DNA of 64,000 nt, from NCBI GenBank assembly GCA_963580455.1, contig OY756970.1, positions 8,990,001 through 9,054,000 on the forward strand, written 5' to 3'. Shown in pieces: positions 1 through 12,459 of this stretch. Position numbers and translations under genes: made by a program. The notes under the pieces are model-generated. The model saw nothing but the letters and a program-made list of their open reading frames with translations. It was not told where the DNA came from and made no database searches. Every line of letters starts with the position of its first letter. Position 1 is the first letter of the stretch. Source of the stretch: Euonymus europaeus. Lineage: Eukaryota; Streptophyta; Magnoliopsida; Celastrales; Celastraceae.

Positions 1-1267
1 ACTTTTTATTGTTCTTCTATTTCAAATTTTACGAGTATAAGCTTCCTAGATTATTTCGATGCAAATCCCCAACTTTCTATGACAAATGGACAAAACCGTT
101 TAAAGTTCCTCCATAGAGTGAGTTGAGCAACTTCGGACTATCAAAGTTGCTCGATGTACACTTTTTATTGTTCTTCCATGTCAAATTTTACGAGTATAAG
201 CTTCCTAGATTATTTCGATGCCAAAACCCTAACTATCATTGACAAATGGACAAAACCGTTAAAAGCTACTTCATAGTAAGAGTTGAGCAATTCCGGAACA
301 TCAAAATTGCTCGGTGTACAATTTTTATTGTTCTTCTATGTCAAATTTCATGAGCATAAGCTTCCTAGATTATTTCGATGCCAAAACCTCAACTTTCTAT
401 GACAAATGGACAAAACCGTTTAAAGCTCCTCTTTAGAGTCAGTTCAGCAACTACGGACTATCAAAGTTGCTCGGTGTACACTTTTTATTGTTCTTCTATG
501 TCAAATTTCACGAGCATAAGCTTCTTAGATTATTTCGATGCCAAAACCACAACTTTCTATGACAAATGGACAAAACCGTTTAAAGCTCCTCTATAGAGTG
601 AGTTGAGCAACTACGGACTATCGAAGTTGCTCGGTGTACACTTTTTATTGTTCTTATATGTCAAATTTCACGAGCATAAGCTTCCTAGATTATTTCGATG
701 CCAAAACCCCAACTTTCTATGACAAATTGACGAAACCGTTTAAAGGTCATAGAGTGAGTTGAGCAACTTTGGACTATCAAAGTTGCTCGGTGTACACTTT
801 TTATTGTTCTTCTTTGTCAAATTTTACAAGTATAAGCTTCCTAGATTATTTCAATGCCAAAACCCCAACTTTCGATGACAAATGGACAAAACCGTTTAAA
901 GCTCCTCCATAGAGTGAGTTGAGCAACTTCGGACTATCAAAGTTGCTCGGTGTACACTTTTTATTGTTCTTCTATGTCAAATTTTACGTGTATAAGCTTC
1001 CTAGATTATTTCGATGCCAAAACCCCAATTATCAATGACAAATGGACAAAACCGTTAAAAGCTACTTCATAGTGAGAGTTGAGCAATTCCGGACCATCAA
1101 AGTTGCTCGGTGTACACTTTTTATTGTTCTTCTATGTCAAATTTCACGAGCATAAGCTTCTAGATTTTTTCGATTCCAAAACCCCGACTTTCTATGAAAA
1201 ATGGACAAAACCGTTTAAAGCTCTTTTATAGAGTGAATTGAGCAACTACGGACTATCAAAGTTGCTC

Positions 1268-1747
1268 GGTGTACACTTTTTATTGTTCTTCTATTTCAAA
1301 TTTTGCGAGTATAAGCTTCCTAGATTATTTTGATACCAAAAACCCAACTTTCTATGACAAATGGACGAAACCGTTTAAAGTTCCTCCATAGAGTGAGTTG
1401 AGCAACTTCGGACTATCAAAGTTGTTCGGTGTACACTTTTTATTGTTCTTCTATGTCAAATTTTACGAGTATAAGCTTCCTAGATTATTTCGATGCCAAA
1501 ACCCCAACTATCAATGACAAATGGACAAAACCGTTAAAAGCTACTTCATAGTGAGAGTTGAGCAATTCCGGACCATGAAAATTGCTCGGTGTACAATTTT
1601 TATTGTTCTTCTATGTCAAATTTCATGAGCATAAGCTTCCTAGATTATTTCGATGCCAAAACCTCAACTTTGTATGACAAATGGACAAAACCGTTTAAAG
1701 CTCCTCTTTAGAGTCAGTTGAGCAACTACGGACTATCAAAGTTGCTC
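1268..1747 (+). repeat. Three-monomer segment duplicated at 3185-3664 (offset 1,917)
   Basis: Shared rare variants tie this block to 3185-3664: ttttgcgagt in the first monomer, ggacgaaaccg, gttgttcggtg, then catgaaaattgctcgg followed by gtacaattt. The spacing is constant at 1,917 bp for consecutive monomer starts (1268/3185, 1428/3345, 1588/3505). Part of the same segment recurs a third time from about 4384 to 4710. Confidence 0.85.
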
Positions 1748-1907
1748 GGTGTACACTTTTTATTGTTCTTCTATGTCAAATTTCACTAGCATAAGCTTCC
1801 TAGATTTTTTCGATGCCAAAACCCCAACTTTCTATGACAAATGGGCAAAACCGTTTAAAGCTCCTCTATAGAGTGAGTTTAGCAACTACGGACTATCAAA
1901 GTTGCTC

Positions 1908-3025
1908 GGTGTACACTTTTTATAGTTTTTCTATTTCAAATTTTACGGGTATAAGCTTCCCAGATTATTTTGATGCCAAAACCCCAACTTTCTATGACAA
2001 ATGGGCAAAACCGTTTAAAGCATCTGTATAGAGTGAGTTGAGCAACTACGGACTATCAAAGTTGCTCGGTGTACACTTTTTATTGTTCTTCTATGTCAAA
2101 TTTTACGAGTATAAGCTTCCTAGATTATTTCGATGCCAAAACCCCAACTTTCTATGACAAAGGGACAAAACCGTTTAAAGTTCCTCCATAGAGTGAGTTG
2201 AGCAACTTCGGACTATCAAAGTTGCTCGGTGTACACTTTTTATTGTTCTTCTATGTCAAATTTCAAGAGCATAAGCTTCCTAGATTATTTCGATGCCAAA
2301 ACCTCAACTTTGTAAGACAAATGGACAAAACCGTTTAAAGCTCCTCTTTAGAGTCAGTTGAGCAACTACGGACTATCAAAGTTGCTCGGTGTACACTTTT
2401 TATTGTTTTTCTATTTCAAATTTTACGAGGATAAGCTTCCCAGATTATTTTGATGCCAAAACCCCAACTTTCTATGACAAATTGACAAAACCGTTTAAAA
2501 CTCCTCCATAGAGTGAGTTGAGCAACTTCGGACTATGAAAGTTGGTCGGTGTACACTTTTTATTGTTGTTCTATGTCAAATTTTACGAGGATAAGCTTCC
2601 TAGATTATTTCGATGCCAAAACCCCAATTATCAATGACAAATGGACAAAATCGTTATAATCTACTTCATAGTTAGAGTTCAGCAATTCCGGACCATCAAA
2701 GTTGCTCGGTGTACACTTTTTATTGTTCTTCTATGTCAAATTTCAAAAGCATAAGCTTCTAGATTTTTTCGATGCCAAAACCCCAACTTTCTATGACAAA
2801 TGGACAAAACCGTTTAAAGCTGCTCTATATAGTCAGTTGAGCAACTACGGACTATCAAAGTTGTTCGGTGTACACTTTTTATTGTTCTTATATGTCAAAT
2901 TTTACGAGGATGAGCTTGCTAGTTTATTTGGATGCCAAAACCCTAACTTTCTTATGAAAATGGACAAAACCTTTATAGCTCCTCCATAGAGTGAGTTGAG
3001 CAACTTCGGACTATCAAAGTTGCTC
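1908..3025 (+). repeat. Seven-monomer segment, first copy (pair of 4784-5901)
   Basis: Every monomer start in this block has a counterpart 2,876 bp downstream (1908/4784 through 2867/5743 and 3026/5902). Rare states are shared: ttatagtttttctatttc, gggcaaaaccg, gcatctgtatagag, gacaaagggac, caaaagcataag, ctgctctatatag and gaggatgagcttgctag. I saw only a handful of differences, such as gtaagac versus gtatgac and actacggac versus actacgaac, so the duplication is recent compared with neighbouring monomers. Confidence 0.9.
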
Positions 3026-3984
3026 GGTGTACACTTTTTATTGTTCTTCTATGTCAAATTTTACGAGTATAAGCTTCCTAGATTATTTCGATGCCAAAAC
3101 CCCAATTATCAAAGACAAATGGACAAAACCGTTAAAGCTCTTTTATAGAGTGAATTGAGCAACTACGGACTATCAAAGTTGCTCGGTGTACACTTTTTAT
3201 TGTTCTTCTATTTCAAATTTTGCGAGTATAAGCTTCCTAGATTATTTCGATACCAAAAACTCAACTTTCTATGACAAATGGACGAAACCGTTTAAAGTTC
3301 CTCCATAGAGTGAGTTGAGCAACTTCGGACTATCAAAGTTGTTCGGTGTACACTTTTTATTGTTCTTCTATGTCAAATTTTACGAGTATAAGCTTCCTAG
3401 ATTATTTCGATGCCAAAACCCCAACTATCAATGACAAATGGACAAAACCGTTAAAAGCTACTTCATAGTGAGAGTTGAGCAATTCCGGACCATGAAAATT
3501 GCTCGGTGTACAATTTTTATTGTTCTTCTATGTCAAATTTCATGAGCATAAGCTTCCTAGATTATTTCGATGCCAAAACCTCAATTTTCTATGACAAATT
3601 GACAAAACCGTTTAAAGCTCCTCTTTAGAGTGAGTTGAGCAACTACAGACTATCAAAGTTGCTCGGTGTACACTTTTTATTGTTCTTCTATGTCAAATTT
3701 CACGAGCATAAGCTTCCTAGATTATTTCGATGCCAAAACCCCAACTTTCTATGACAAATGGACAAAACCGTTTAAAGCTCCTCTATAGAGTGAGTTGAGC
3801 AACTACGGACTATCAAAGTTGCTCGGTGTACACTTTTTATTGTTCTTCTATTTCAAATTTTACGAGGATAAGCTTTCTAGATTATTTCGATGCCAAAACC
3901 CCAACTTTCTATGACAAATTGACAAAACCGTTTAAAGCTCCGCCATAGAGTGAGTTGAGCAACTTCGGACTATCAAAGTTGATC

Positions 3985-4370
3985 GGTGTACACTTTTTAT
4001 TGTTCTTCTTTGTCAGATTTACGAGTATAAGCTTCCTAGATTATTTCGATGCCAAAACCCCAACTATCAATGACAAATGGACAAAACCGTTAAAAGCTAC
4101 TTCATAGTGAGACTTGAGCAATTCCGGACCATCAAAGTTGCTCGGTGTACACTTTTTATTGTTCTTCTATGTCAAATTTCACGAGCATAAGCTTCATAGA
4201 TTATTTCGATGTCAAAACCCCAACTTTCTATGACAAATGGATAAAACCGTTTAAAGCTCCTTTATAGAGTGAGTTGAGCAACTTCGGACTATCAAAGTTG
4301 CTCGGTGTACACTTTTTATTGTTCTTCTATGTCAAATTTCACGAGCATAAGCTTCCTAGATTATTTCGAT
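3985..4370 (+). repeat. Partial duplication paired with 6701-7090 (offset 2,716)
   Basis: Both blocks carry the same one-base deletion in tcagatttacg, then gcttcatag with ggataaaaccg and ctcctttatagag, then gatgtcaaaaccctaac. Starts match at 3985/6701 and 4304/7020. The shared deletion makes independent origin unlikely. Confidence 0.8.
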
Positions 4371-4783
4371 GTCAAAACCCTAACTTTCTATGACAAATGG
4401 ACGAAACCGTTTAAAGTTCCTCCATAGAGTGAGTTGAGCAACTTCGGACTATCAAAGTTGTTCGGTGTACACTTTTTATTGTTCTTCTATGTCAAATTTT
4501 ACGAGTATAAGCTTCCTAGATTATTTCGATGCCAAAACCCCAACTATCAATGACAAATGGACAAAACCGTTAAAAGCTACTTCATAGTGAGAGTTGAGCA
4601 ATTCCGGACCATGAAAATTGCTCGGTGTACAATTTTTATTGTTCTTCTATGTCAAATTTCATGAGCATAAGCTTCCTAGATTATTTCGATGCCAAAACCT
4701 CAACTTTGTATGACAAATGGGCAAAACCGTTTAAAGCTCCTCTATAGAGTGAGTTTAGCAACTACGGACTATCAAAGTTGCTC

Positions 4784-5901
4784 GGTGTACACTTTTTATA
4801 GTTTTTCTATTTCAAATTTTACGAGTATAAGCTTCCCAGATTATTTTGATGCCAAAACCCCAACTTTCTATGACAAATGGGCAAAACCGTTTAAAGCATC
4901 TGTATAGAGTGAGTTGAGCAACTACGGACTATCAAAGTTGCTCGGTGTACACTTTTTATTGTTCTTCTATGTCAAATTTTACGAGTATAAGCTTCCTAGA
5001 TTATTTCGATGCCAAAACCCCAACTTTCTATGACAAAGGGACAAAACCGTTTAAAGTTCCTCCATAGAGTGAGTTGAGCAACTTCGGACTATCAAAGTTG
5101 CTCGGTGTACACTTTTTATTGTTCTTCTATGTCAAATTTCAAGAGCATAAGCTTCCTAGATTATTTCGATGCCAAAACCTCAACTTTGTATGACAAATGG
5201 ACAAAACCGTTTAAAGCTCCTCTTTAGAGTCAGTTGAGCAACTACGGACTATCAAAGTTGCTCGGTGTACACTTTTTATTGTTTTTCTATTTCAAATTTT
5301 ACGAGGATAAGCTTCCCAGATTATTTTGATGCCAAAACCCCAACTTTCTATGACAAATTGACAAAACCGTTTAAAACTCCTCCATAGAGTGAGTTGAGCA
5401 ACTTCGGACTATGAAAGTTGGTCGGTGTACACTTTTTATTGTTGTTCTATGTCAAATTTTACGAGGATAAGCTTCCTAGATTATTTCGATGCCAAAACCC
5501 CAATTATCAATGACAAATGGACAAAATCGTTAAAATCTACTTCATAGTTAGAGTTCAGCAATTCCGGACCATCAAAGTTGCTCGGTGTACACTTTTTATT
5601 GTTCTTCTATGTCAAATTTCAAAAGCATAAGCTTCTAGATTTTTTCGATGCCAAAACCCCAACTTTCTATGACAAATGGACAAAACCGTTTAAAGCTGCT
5701 CTATATAGTCAGTTGAGCAACTACGAACTATCAAAGTTGTTCGGTGTACACTTTTTATTGTTCTTATATGTCAAATTTTACGAGGATGAGCTTGCTAGTT
5801 TATTTGGATGCCAAAACCCTAACTTTCTTATGAAAATGGACAAAACCTTTATAGCTCCTCCATAGAATGAGTTGAGCAACTTCGGACTATCAAAGTTGCT
5901 C
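4784..5901 (+). repeat. Seven-monomer segment, second copy (pair of 1908-3025)
   Basis: This is the near-identical downstream partner of 1908-3025. Its upstream boundary is a fused monomer beginning at 4624, and downstream of 5902 the similarity at this offset is lost: a new monomer with gagtacaagc and gataatttcaatgcc follows. The 95-codon open frame that appears in both copies is repeat sequence, not a gene. Confidence 0.9.
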
Positions 5902-6700
5902 GGTGTACACTTTTTATTGTTCTTCTATGTCAAATTTTACGAGTACAAGCTTCCTAGATAATTTCAATGCCAAAACACCAAATTTCTATGACAAATGAAC
6001 AAAACCGTTTAAAGCTCCTCCATAGAGTGAGTTGAGCAACTTCGGACTATCAAAGTTGCTCGGTGTACACTTTTTATTGTTCTTCTATGTCAAATTTTAC
6101 GAGTATAAGCTTCCTAGATTATTTCGATGCCAAAACCCCAATTATCAAAGACAAATGGACAAAACCGTTAAAGCTACTTCATAGTGTGACTTGAGCAATT
6201 CCGGACCATCAAAGTTGCTCGGTGTACACTTTTTATTGTTCTTTTATGTCAAATTTCACGAGCATAAGCTTCATAGATTATTTCGATGACAAAACCCCAA
6301 CTTTCTATGAAAAATGGACAAAACCGTTTAAAGCTCCTTTATAGAGTGAGTTGAGCAACTTCGGACTATCAAAGTTGCTCGGTGTACACTTTTTATTGTT
6401 CTTCTATGTCAAATTTCACGATCATAAGCTTCCTAGATTATTTCGATGCCAAAACACCAATTTTCTATGACAAATTGACAAAACCGTTTAAAGCTCCTCT
6501 TTAGAGTGAGTTGAGCAACTACAGACTATCAAAGTTGCTCGGTGTACACTTTTTATTGTTCTTCTATGTCAAATTTCAGGAGCATAAGCTTCCTAGATTA
6601 TTTCGATGCCAAAACCCCAACTTTCTATGACAAATTGACAAAATCGTTTAAAGCTCCGCCATAGAGTGAGTTGAGCAACTTCGGACTATCAAAGTTGCTC

Positions 6701-7090
6701 GGTGTACACTTTTTATTGTTCTTCTTTGTCAGATTTACGAGTATAAGCTTCCTAGATTATTTCGATGCCAAAACCCCAACTATCAATGACAAATGGACAA
6801 AACCGTTAAAAGCTACTTCATAGTGAGACTTGAGCAATTCCGGACCATCAAAGTTGCTCGGTGTACACTTTTTATTGTTCTTCTATGTCAAATTTCACGA
6901 GCATAAGCTTCATAGATTATTTCGATGCCAAAACCCCAACTTTCTATGACAAATGGATAAAACCGTTTAAAGCTCCTTTATAGAGTGAGTTGAGCAACTT
7001 CGGACTATCAAAGTTGCTCGGTGTACACTTTTTATTGTTCTTCTATGTCAAATTTCACGAGCATAAGCTTCCTAGATTATTTCGATGTCA
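6701..7090 (+). repeat. Partial duplication paired with 3985-4370
   Basis: This is the downstream partner with the same tcagatttacg deletion and the same order of monomer variants. It is followed by a K-like monomer with a six-T run (cacttttttattg), which differs from what follows the first copy. Confidence 0.8.
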
Positions 7091-7500
7091 AAACCCTAAC
7101 TTTCTATGACAAATGGACAAAACCGTTTAAAGCTCCTCTATAGAGTGAGTCGAGCAACTACGGACTATCAAAGTTGCTCGGTGTACACTTTTTTATTGTT
7201 CTTCTATTTCAAATTTTACGAGTATAAGCTTCCTAGATTATTTGGATGCCAAAACCCCAACTATCAATGACAAATCGAGTAAACCGTTAAAAGCTACTTC
7301 ATAGTGTGAGTTGAGCAATTCCGGACCATCAAAGTTGCTCGGTGTACAATTTTTATTGTTCTTCTATGTCCAATTTCATGAGCATAAGCTTCCTAGATTA
7401 TTTCGATGCCAAAACCTCAACTTTCTATGACAAATCGAGTAAACCGTTAAAAGCTACTTCATAGTGTGAGTTGAGCAATTCCGGACCATCAAAGTTGCTC

Positions 7501-7980
7501 GGTGTACACTTTTTATTGTTCTTCTATGTCCAATTTCATGAGCATAAGCTTCCTAGATTATTTCGATGCCAAAACCTCAACTTTCTATGACAAATGGACA
7601 AAATCGTTTAAAGCTCCTCTATAGAGTCAGTTGAGCAACTACGGACTATCAAAGTTGCTCGGCGTACACTTTTTATTGTTCTTCTATGTCAAATTTCACG
7701 AGCATAAGCTTCCTAGATTATTTCGATGCCAAAACCCCAACTTTCTATGACAAATTAACAAAACCGTTTAAAGCTCCTCCGTAGATTGAGTTGAGCAACT
7801 TCGGACTATTAAAGTTGCTCGGTGTATACTCTTTATTGTTCTTCTATTTCAAATTTTACGATTATAAGCTTCCTAGATTATTTCAATGCCAAAACTCCAA
7901 CTTTCTATGGCAAATGGATAAAACCGTTTAAAGCTCCTCCATAGAGTGAGTTGAGCAACTTCGGACTATCAAAGTTGCTC
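7501..7980 (+). repeat. M-N-J triplet, first copy (pair of 8462-8941)
   Basis: Three monomers recur 961 bp downstream (7501/8462, 7661/8622, 7821/8782). Shared states include tgtccaatttcatgag, ggcgtacac, caaattaac with ccgtagattgag, and the type J start gtatactcttta. The similarity also extends into the monomer before, through ttcatagtgtgag. Just upstream the cgagtaaaccg variant occurs twice one monomer apart (near 7275 and 7436), a simple 160 bp duplication. Confidence 0.85.
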
Positions 7981-8461
7981 GGTGTACACTTTTTATTGTT
8001 CTTCTATGTCAAATTTCACGAGCATAAGCTTCCTAGATTATTTCGATGTCAAAACCCCAACTTTCTATGACAAATGGACAAAACCGTTTAAAGCTCCTCT
8101 ATAGAGTGAGTCGAGCAACTACGGACTATCAAAGTTGCTCGGTGTACACTTTTTTATTGTTCTTCTATTTCAAATTTTACGAGTATAAGCTTCCTAGATT
8201 ATTTCGATGCCAAAACCCCAACTTTCTATGAAAAATGGACAAAACTATTAAACGTTTCTCCATAGTGTGAGTTGAGCAACTTCGGACTATCAAAGTTGCT
8301 AGGTGTACACTTTTTATTGTTCTTTTATGTCAAATTTTACGAGTATAAGCTTCCTAGATTATTTGGATGCCAAAACCCCAACTATCAATGACAAATGGAC
8401 AAAACCGTTAAAAGCTACTTCATAGTGTGAGTTGAGCAATTCCGGACCATCAAAGTTGCTC

Positions 8462-8941
8462 GGTGTACACTTTTTATTGTTCTTCTATGTCCAATTTCAT
8501 GAGCATAAGCTTCCTAGATTATTTCGATGCCAAAACCTCAACTTTCTATGACAAATGGACAAAATCGTTTAAAGCTCCTCTATAGAGTCAGTTGAGCAAC
8601 TACGGACTATCAAAGTTGCTCGGCGTACACTTTTTATTGTTCTTCTATGTCAAATTTCACGAGCATAAGCTTCCTAGATTATTTCGATGCCAAAACTCCA
8701 ACTTTCTATGACAAATTAACAAAACCGTTTAAAGCTCCTCCGTAGATTGAGTTGAGCAACTTCGGACTATTAAAGTTGCTCGGTGTATACTCTTTATTGT
8801 TCTTCTATTTCAAATTTTACGATTATAAGCTTCCTAGATTATTTCAATGCCAAAACTCCAACTTTCTATGGCAAATGGATAAAACCGTTTAAAGCTCCTC
8901 CATAGGGTGAGTTGGGCAACTTCGGACTATCAAAGTTGGTC
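8462..8941 (+). repeat. M-N-J triplet, second copy
   Basis: This is the partner of 7501-7980. Unlike the first copy it runs on into type W (gttggtcggtg, gttgttctatg, acgtttataag), the usual successor of J in the flanking domains. Confidence 0.85.
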
Positions 8942-10060
8942 GGTGTACACTTTTTATTGTTGTTCTATGTCAAATTTTACGTTTATAAGCTTCCTAGATT
9001 ATTTCGATGCCAAAACCCCAATTATCAGTGACAAATGGACAAAACCCTTAAAATCTACTTCATAGTTAGAGTTGAGGAATTCCGGACTATCAAAGTTGCT
9101 CGGTGTACACTTTTTATTGTTCTTCTATGTCAAATTTCACGAGCATAAGCATCTAGATTTTTTCGATGCCAAAACCCCAACTTTCTATGACAAATGGACA
9201 AAACCGTTTAAAGCTCCTCTATAGAGTGAGTTGAGCAACTACGGACTATAAAAGTCATCCGGTGTACACTTTTTATTGTTCTTCTATGTCAAATTTTACG
9301 AGTATAAGCTTCCTAGATTATTTCGATGCCAAAACCCTAACTTTCTTATGAAAATGGACAAAACCTTTATAGCTCCTCCATAGAGTGAGTTGAGCAACTT
9401 CGGACTATCAAAGTTGCTCGGTGTACACTTTTTATTGTTCTTCTATTTCAAATTTTACGAGTATAAGCTTCCTAGATTATTTCGATGCCAAAACCCCAAC
9501 TATCAATGACAAATGGACAAAACCGTTAAAAGCTACTTCATAGTGAGACTTGAGCAATTCCGGACCATCAAATTTGCTCGGTGTACACCTTTTATTGTTC
9601 TTCTATGTCAAATTTCATGAGCATAAGCTTCATAGATTATTTCGATGCCAAAACCCCAACTTTCTATGACAAATGGACAAAACCGTTTAAAGCTCCTATA
9701 TAGAGTGAGTTGAGCAACTTCGGACTATCAAAGTTGCTCGGTTTACACTTTTTATTGTTCTTCTATGTCAAATTTCACGAGCATAAGTTTCCTAGATTAT
9801 TTCGATGCCAAAACCCCAACTTTGCATGACAAATGGACAAAACCGTTTAAAGCTCCTCTATAGAGTGAGTTAAGCAACCTACGGACTATCAAAGTTGCTC
9901 GGTGTACACTTTTTATTGTTCATCTATTTCAAATTTTACGAGGATAAGCTTCCTAGATTATTTCGATGCCAAAACACCAATTTTCTATGACAAATTAACA
10001 AAACCGTTTAAAGCTCCTCCGTAGATTGAGTTGAGCAACTTCGGACTATTAAAGTTGCTC
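8782..10060 (+). repeat. Eight-monomer unit J-W-X-Y-Z-T-U-V (1,279 bp)
   Basis: J starts at 8782 (gtatactcttta), W at 8942 (gtcggtg, gttgttc), X at 9102 (aagcatctag), followed by Y (ttcttatgaaaatgg, cctttatag), Z, T (cacctttt, cttcatag), U (ggtttacac) and V (catctatttc, caccaattttc) leading to the next J at 10061. The order J-W-X-Y-Z recurs at other sites in both flanks. Confidence 0.8.
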
Positions 10061-11178
10061 GGTGTATACTCTTTATTGTTCTTCTATTTCAAATTTTACG
10101 ATTATAAGCTTCCTAGATTATTTCAATGCCAAAACTCCAACTTTCTATGACAAATGGATAACACCGTTTAAAGCTCCTCCATAGAGTGAGTTGAGCAACT
10201 TCGGACTATCAAAGTTGGTCGGTATACACTTTTTATTGTTGTTCTATGTCAAATTTTACGTTTATAAGCTTCCTAGATTATTTCGATGCCAAAACTCCAA
10301 TTATCAATGACAAATGGACAAAACCGTTAAAATCTACTTCATAGTTAGAGTTGAGCAATTCCGGACCATCAAAGTTGCTCGGCGTACACTTTTTACTGTT
10401 CTTCTGTGTCAAATTTCACGAGCATAAGCTTCCTAGATTATTACGATGCCAAAACCCAAACTTTTTATGATAAATGGACAAAACCGTTTAAAGCTCCTCT
10501 ATAGAGTGAGTTGAGCAACTACGGACTATCAAAGTTGTTCGGTGTAGACTTTTTATTGTTCTTCTATGTCAAATTTTACGAGTATAAGCTTCCTAGATTA
10601 TTTGGATGCCAAAACCCCAACTATCAATAACAAATGGACAAAACCGTAAAAGCTACTTCATAGTGTGAGTTGAGCAATTCCGGACCATCAAAGTTGCTCG
10701 GTGTACATTTTTATTGTTCTTCTATGTCAAATTTCATGAGCATAAGCTTCCTAGATTAATTCGATGCCAAAACCTCAACTTTCTATGAAAAATTGACAAA
10801 ATCGTTTAAAGCTCCTCTATAGAGTCAGTTGAGCAACAACGGACTATCAAAGTTGCTCGGCGTACACTTTTTATTGGTCTTCTATGTCAAATTTCCCGAG
10901 CATAAGCTTCCTAGATTATTTCGATGCCAAAACCCCAACTTTCTATGACAAATGGATAAAACCGTTTAAAGCTCCTCTATAGAGTGAGTTGAGCAACTAC
11001 GGACTATCAAAGTTGCTCGGTGTACACTTTTTATTGTTCTTCTATTTCAAATTTTACGAGGATAAGTTTCCTGGATTATTTCGATGACAAAACACCAACT
11101 TTCTATGACAAATTAACAAAACCGTTTAAAGCTCCTCCGTAGATTGAGTTGAGCAACTTCGGACTATTAAAGTTGCTC
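10061..11178 (+). repeat. Seven-monomer derivative J-W-X'-(Y/Z)-M-N-V (1,118 bp)
   Basis: This unit opens like the preceding one, but the monomer near 10541 begins as Y (gttcggtg, ttggatgcc) and continues as Z (aactatcaat), so Y and Z are fused. M and N monomers then replace T and U before V. X' has gattattacgatgcc instead of aagcatctag. Confidence 0.75.
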
Positions 11179-12459
11179 GGTGTATACTCTTTATTATTCT
11201 TCTAATTCAAAATTTTCGATTATAAGCTTCCTAGATTATTTCAATGCCAAAACTCCAACTTTCTACGACAAATGGATAAAACCGTTTAAAGCTCCTCCAT
11301 AGAGTGAGTTGAGCAACTTCGGACTATCAAAGTTGGTCGGTGTACACTTTTTATTGTTGTTCTATGTCAAATTTACGTTTATAAGCTTCCTAGATTATTT
11401 CGATGGCAAAACCCCAATTATCAATGACAAATTGACAAAACCGTTAAAATCTACTTCATAGTTAGAGTTGAGCAATTCCGGACCATCAAAGTTGCTCGGT
11501 GTACACTTTTTATTGTTCTTTTATGTCAAATTTCACGAGCATAAGCATCTGGATTTTTTCAATGCCAAAACCCCAACTTTCTATGACAAATGGACAAAAC
11601 CGTTTAAAGCTCCTCTATAGAGTGAATTGAGCAACTACGGACTATCAAAGTTGTTCGGTGTACACTTTTTATTGTTCTTCTATGTCAAATTTTACGAGTA
11701 TAAGCTTCCTAAATTATTTGGATGCCAAAACCCTAACTTTCTTATGAAAATGGACAAAACCTTTATAGCTCCTCCATAGAGTGAGTTGAGCAACTTCGGA
11801 CTATCAAAGTTGCTCGGTGTACACTTTTTATTGTTCTTCTATTTCAAATTTTACGAGTATAAGCTTCCTAGATTATTTCGATGCCAAAATCCCAACTATC
11901 AATGACAAATGGACAAAACCGTTAAAAGCTACTTCATAGTGAGACTTGAGCAATTCCGGACCATCAAAGTTGCTCGGTGTACACTTTTTATTGTTCTTCT
12001 ATGTCAAATTTCACGAGCATAAGCTTCGTAGATTATTTCGATGCCAAAACCCAACTTTCTATGACAAATGGACAAAACCGTTTAAAGCTCCTATATAGAG
12101 TGAGTTGAGCAACTTCGGACTATCAAAGTTGCTCGGTGTACACTTTTTATTGTTCTTCTATGTCAAATTTCACGAGCAAAAGCTTCCTAGATTATTTCGA
12201 TGCCAAAACCCCAACTTTCTATGACAAATGGACAAAACCGTTTAAAGCTCCTCTATAGAGTGAGTTGTGCAACTACGGAGTATCAAAGTTGCTCGGTGTA
12301 CACTTTTTATATTTCTTCTATTTCAAATTTTACGAGGATAAGTTTTCTAGATTATTTCGATGCCAAAACACCAACTTTCTATGACAAATTAACAAAACCG
12401 TTTAAAGGTCCTCCGTAGATTGAGTTGAGCAACTTCGGACTATTAAAGTTGCTCGGTGT
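11179..12459 (+). repeat. J-W-X-Y-Z unit with unusual V, no following J
   Basis: J, W, X, Y, Z and a T-like monomer are followed near 12140-12418 by two monomers with rare states (gagcaaaagc, ttgtgcaactacggag, tatatttcttc). The V end (gtagattgag, actattaaag) runs straight into a W-type monomer at about 12460, so the expected J is missing. The same rare pair occurs at about 37252-37571. Confidence 0.75.

Larger units (their letters stand above)
1..7500 (+). repeat. Left mosaic domain of diverged monomers
   Basis: The monomers here differ from one another more than those of the central domain and show no single repeating multi-monomer unit. Instead there are overlapping partial duplications with offsets of 1,917, 2,876 and 2,716 bp, listed separately. 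Length drift is visible: the monomer starting at 633 is only 156 bp because four bases are missing near 747-750, and those at 1109, 2708 and 2867 are 159 bp. The shift in the 1109 and 2708 copies comes from the shortened aagcttctag. No gene was found. Confidence 0.85.

Noticed and set aside
9068..9080. EcoRI site gaattc within gaggaattccgg as sign of an EcoRI satellite
   Set aside because: It arises from a single change in one class B monomer (usual sequence gagcaattccgg) and is not a family-wide feature.
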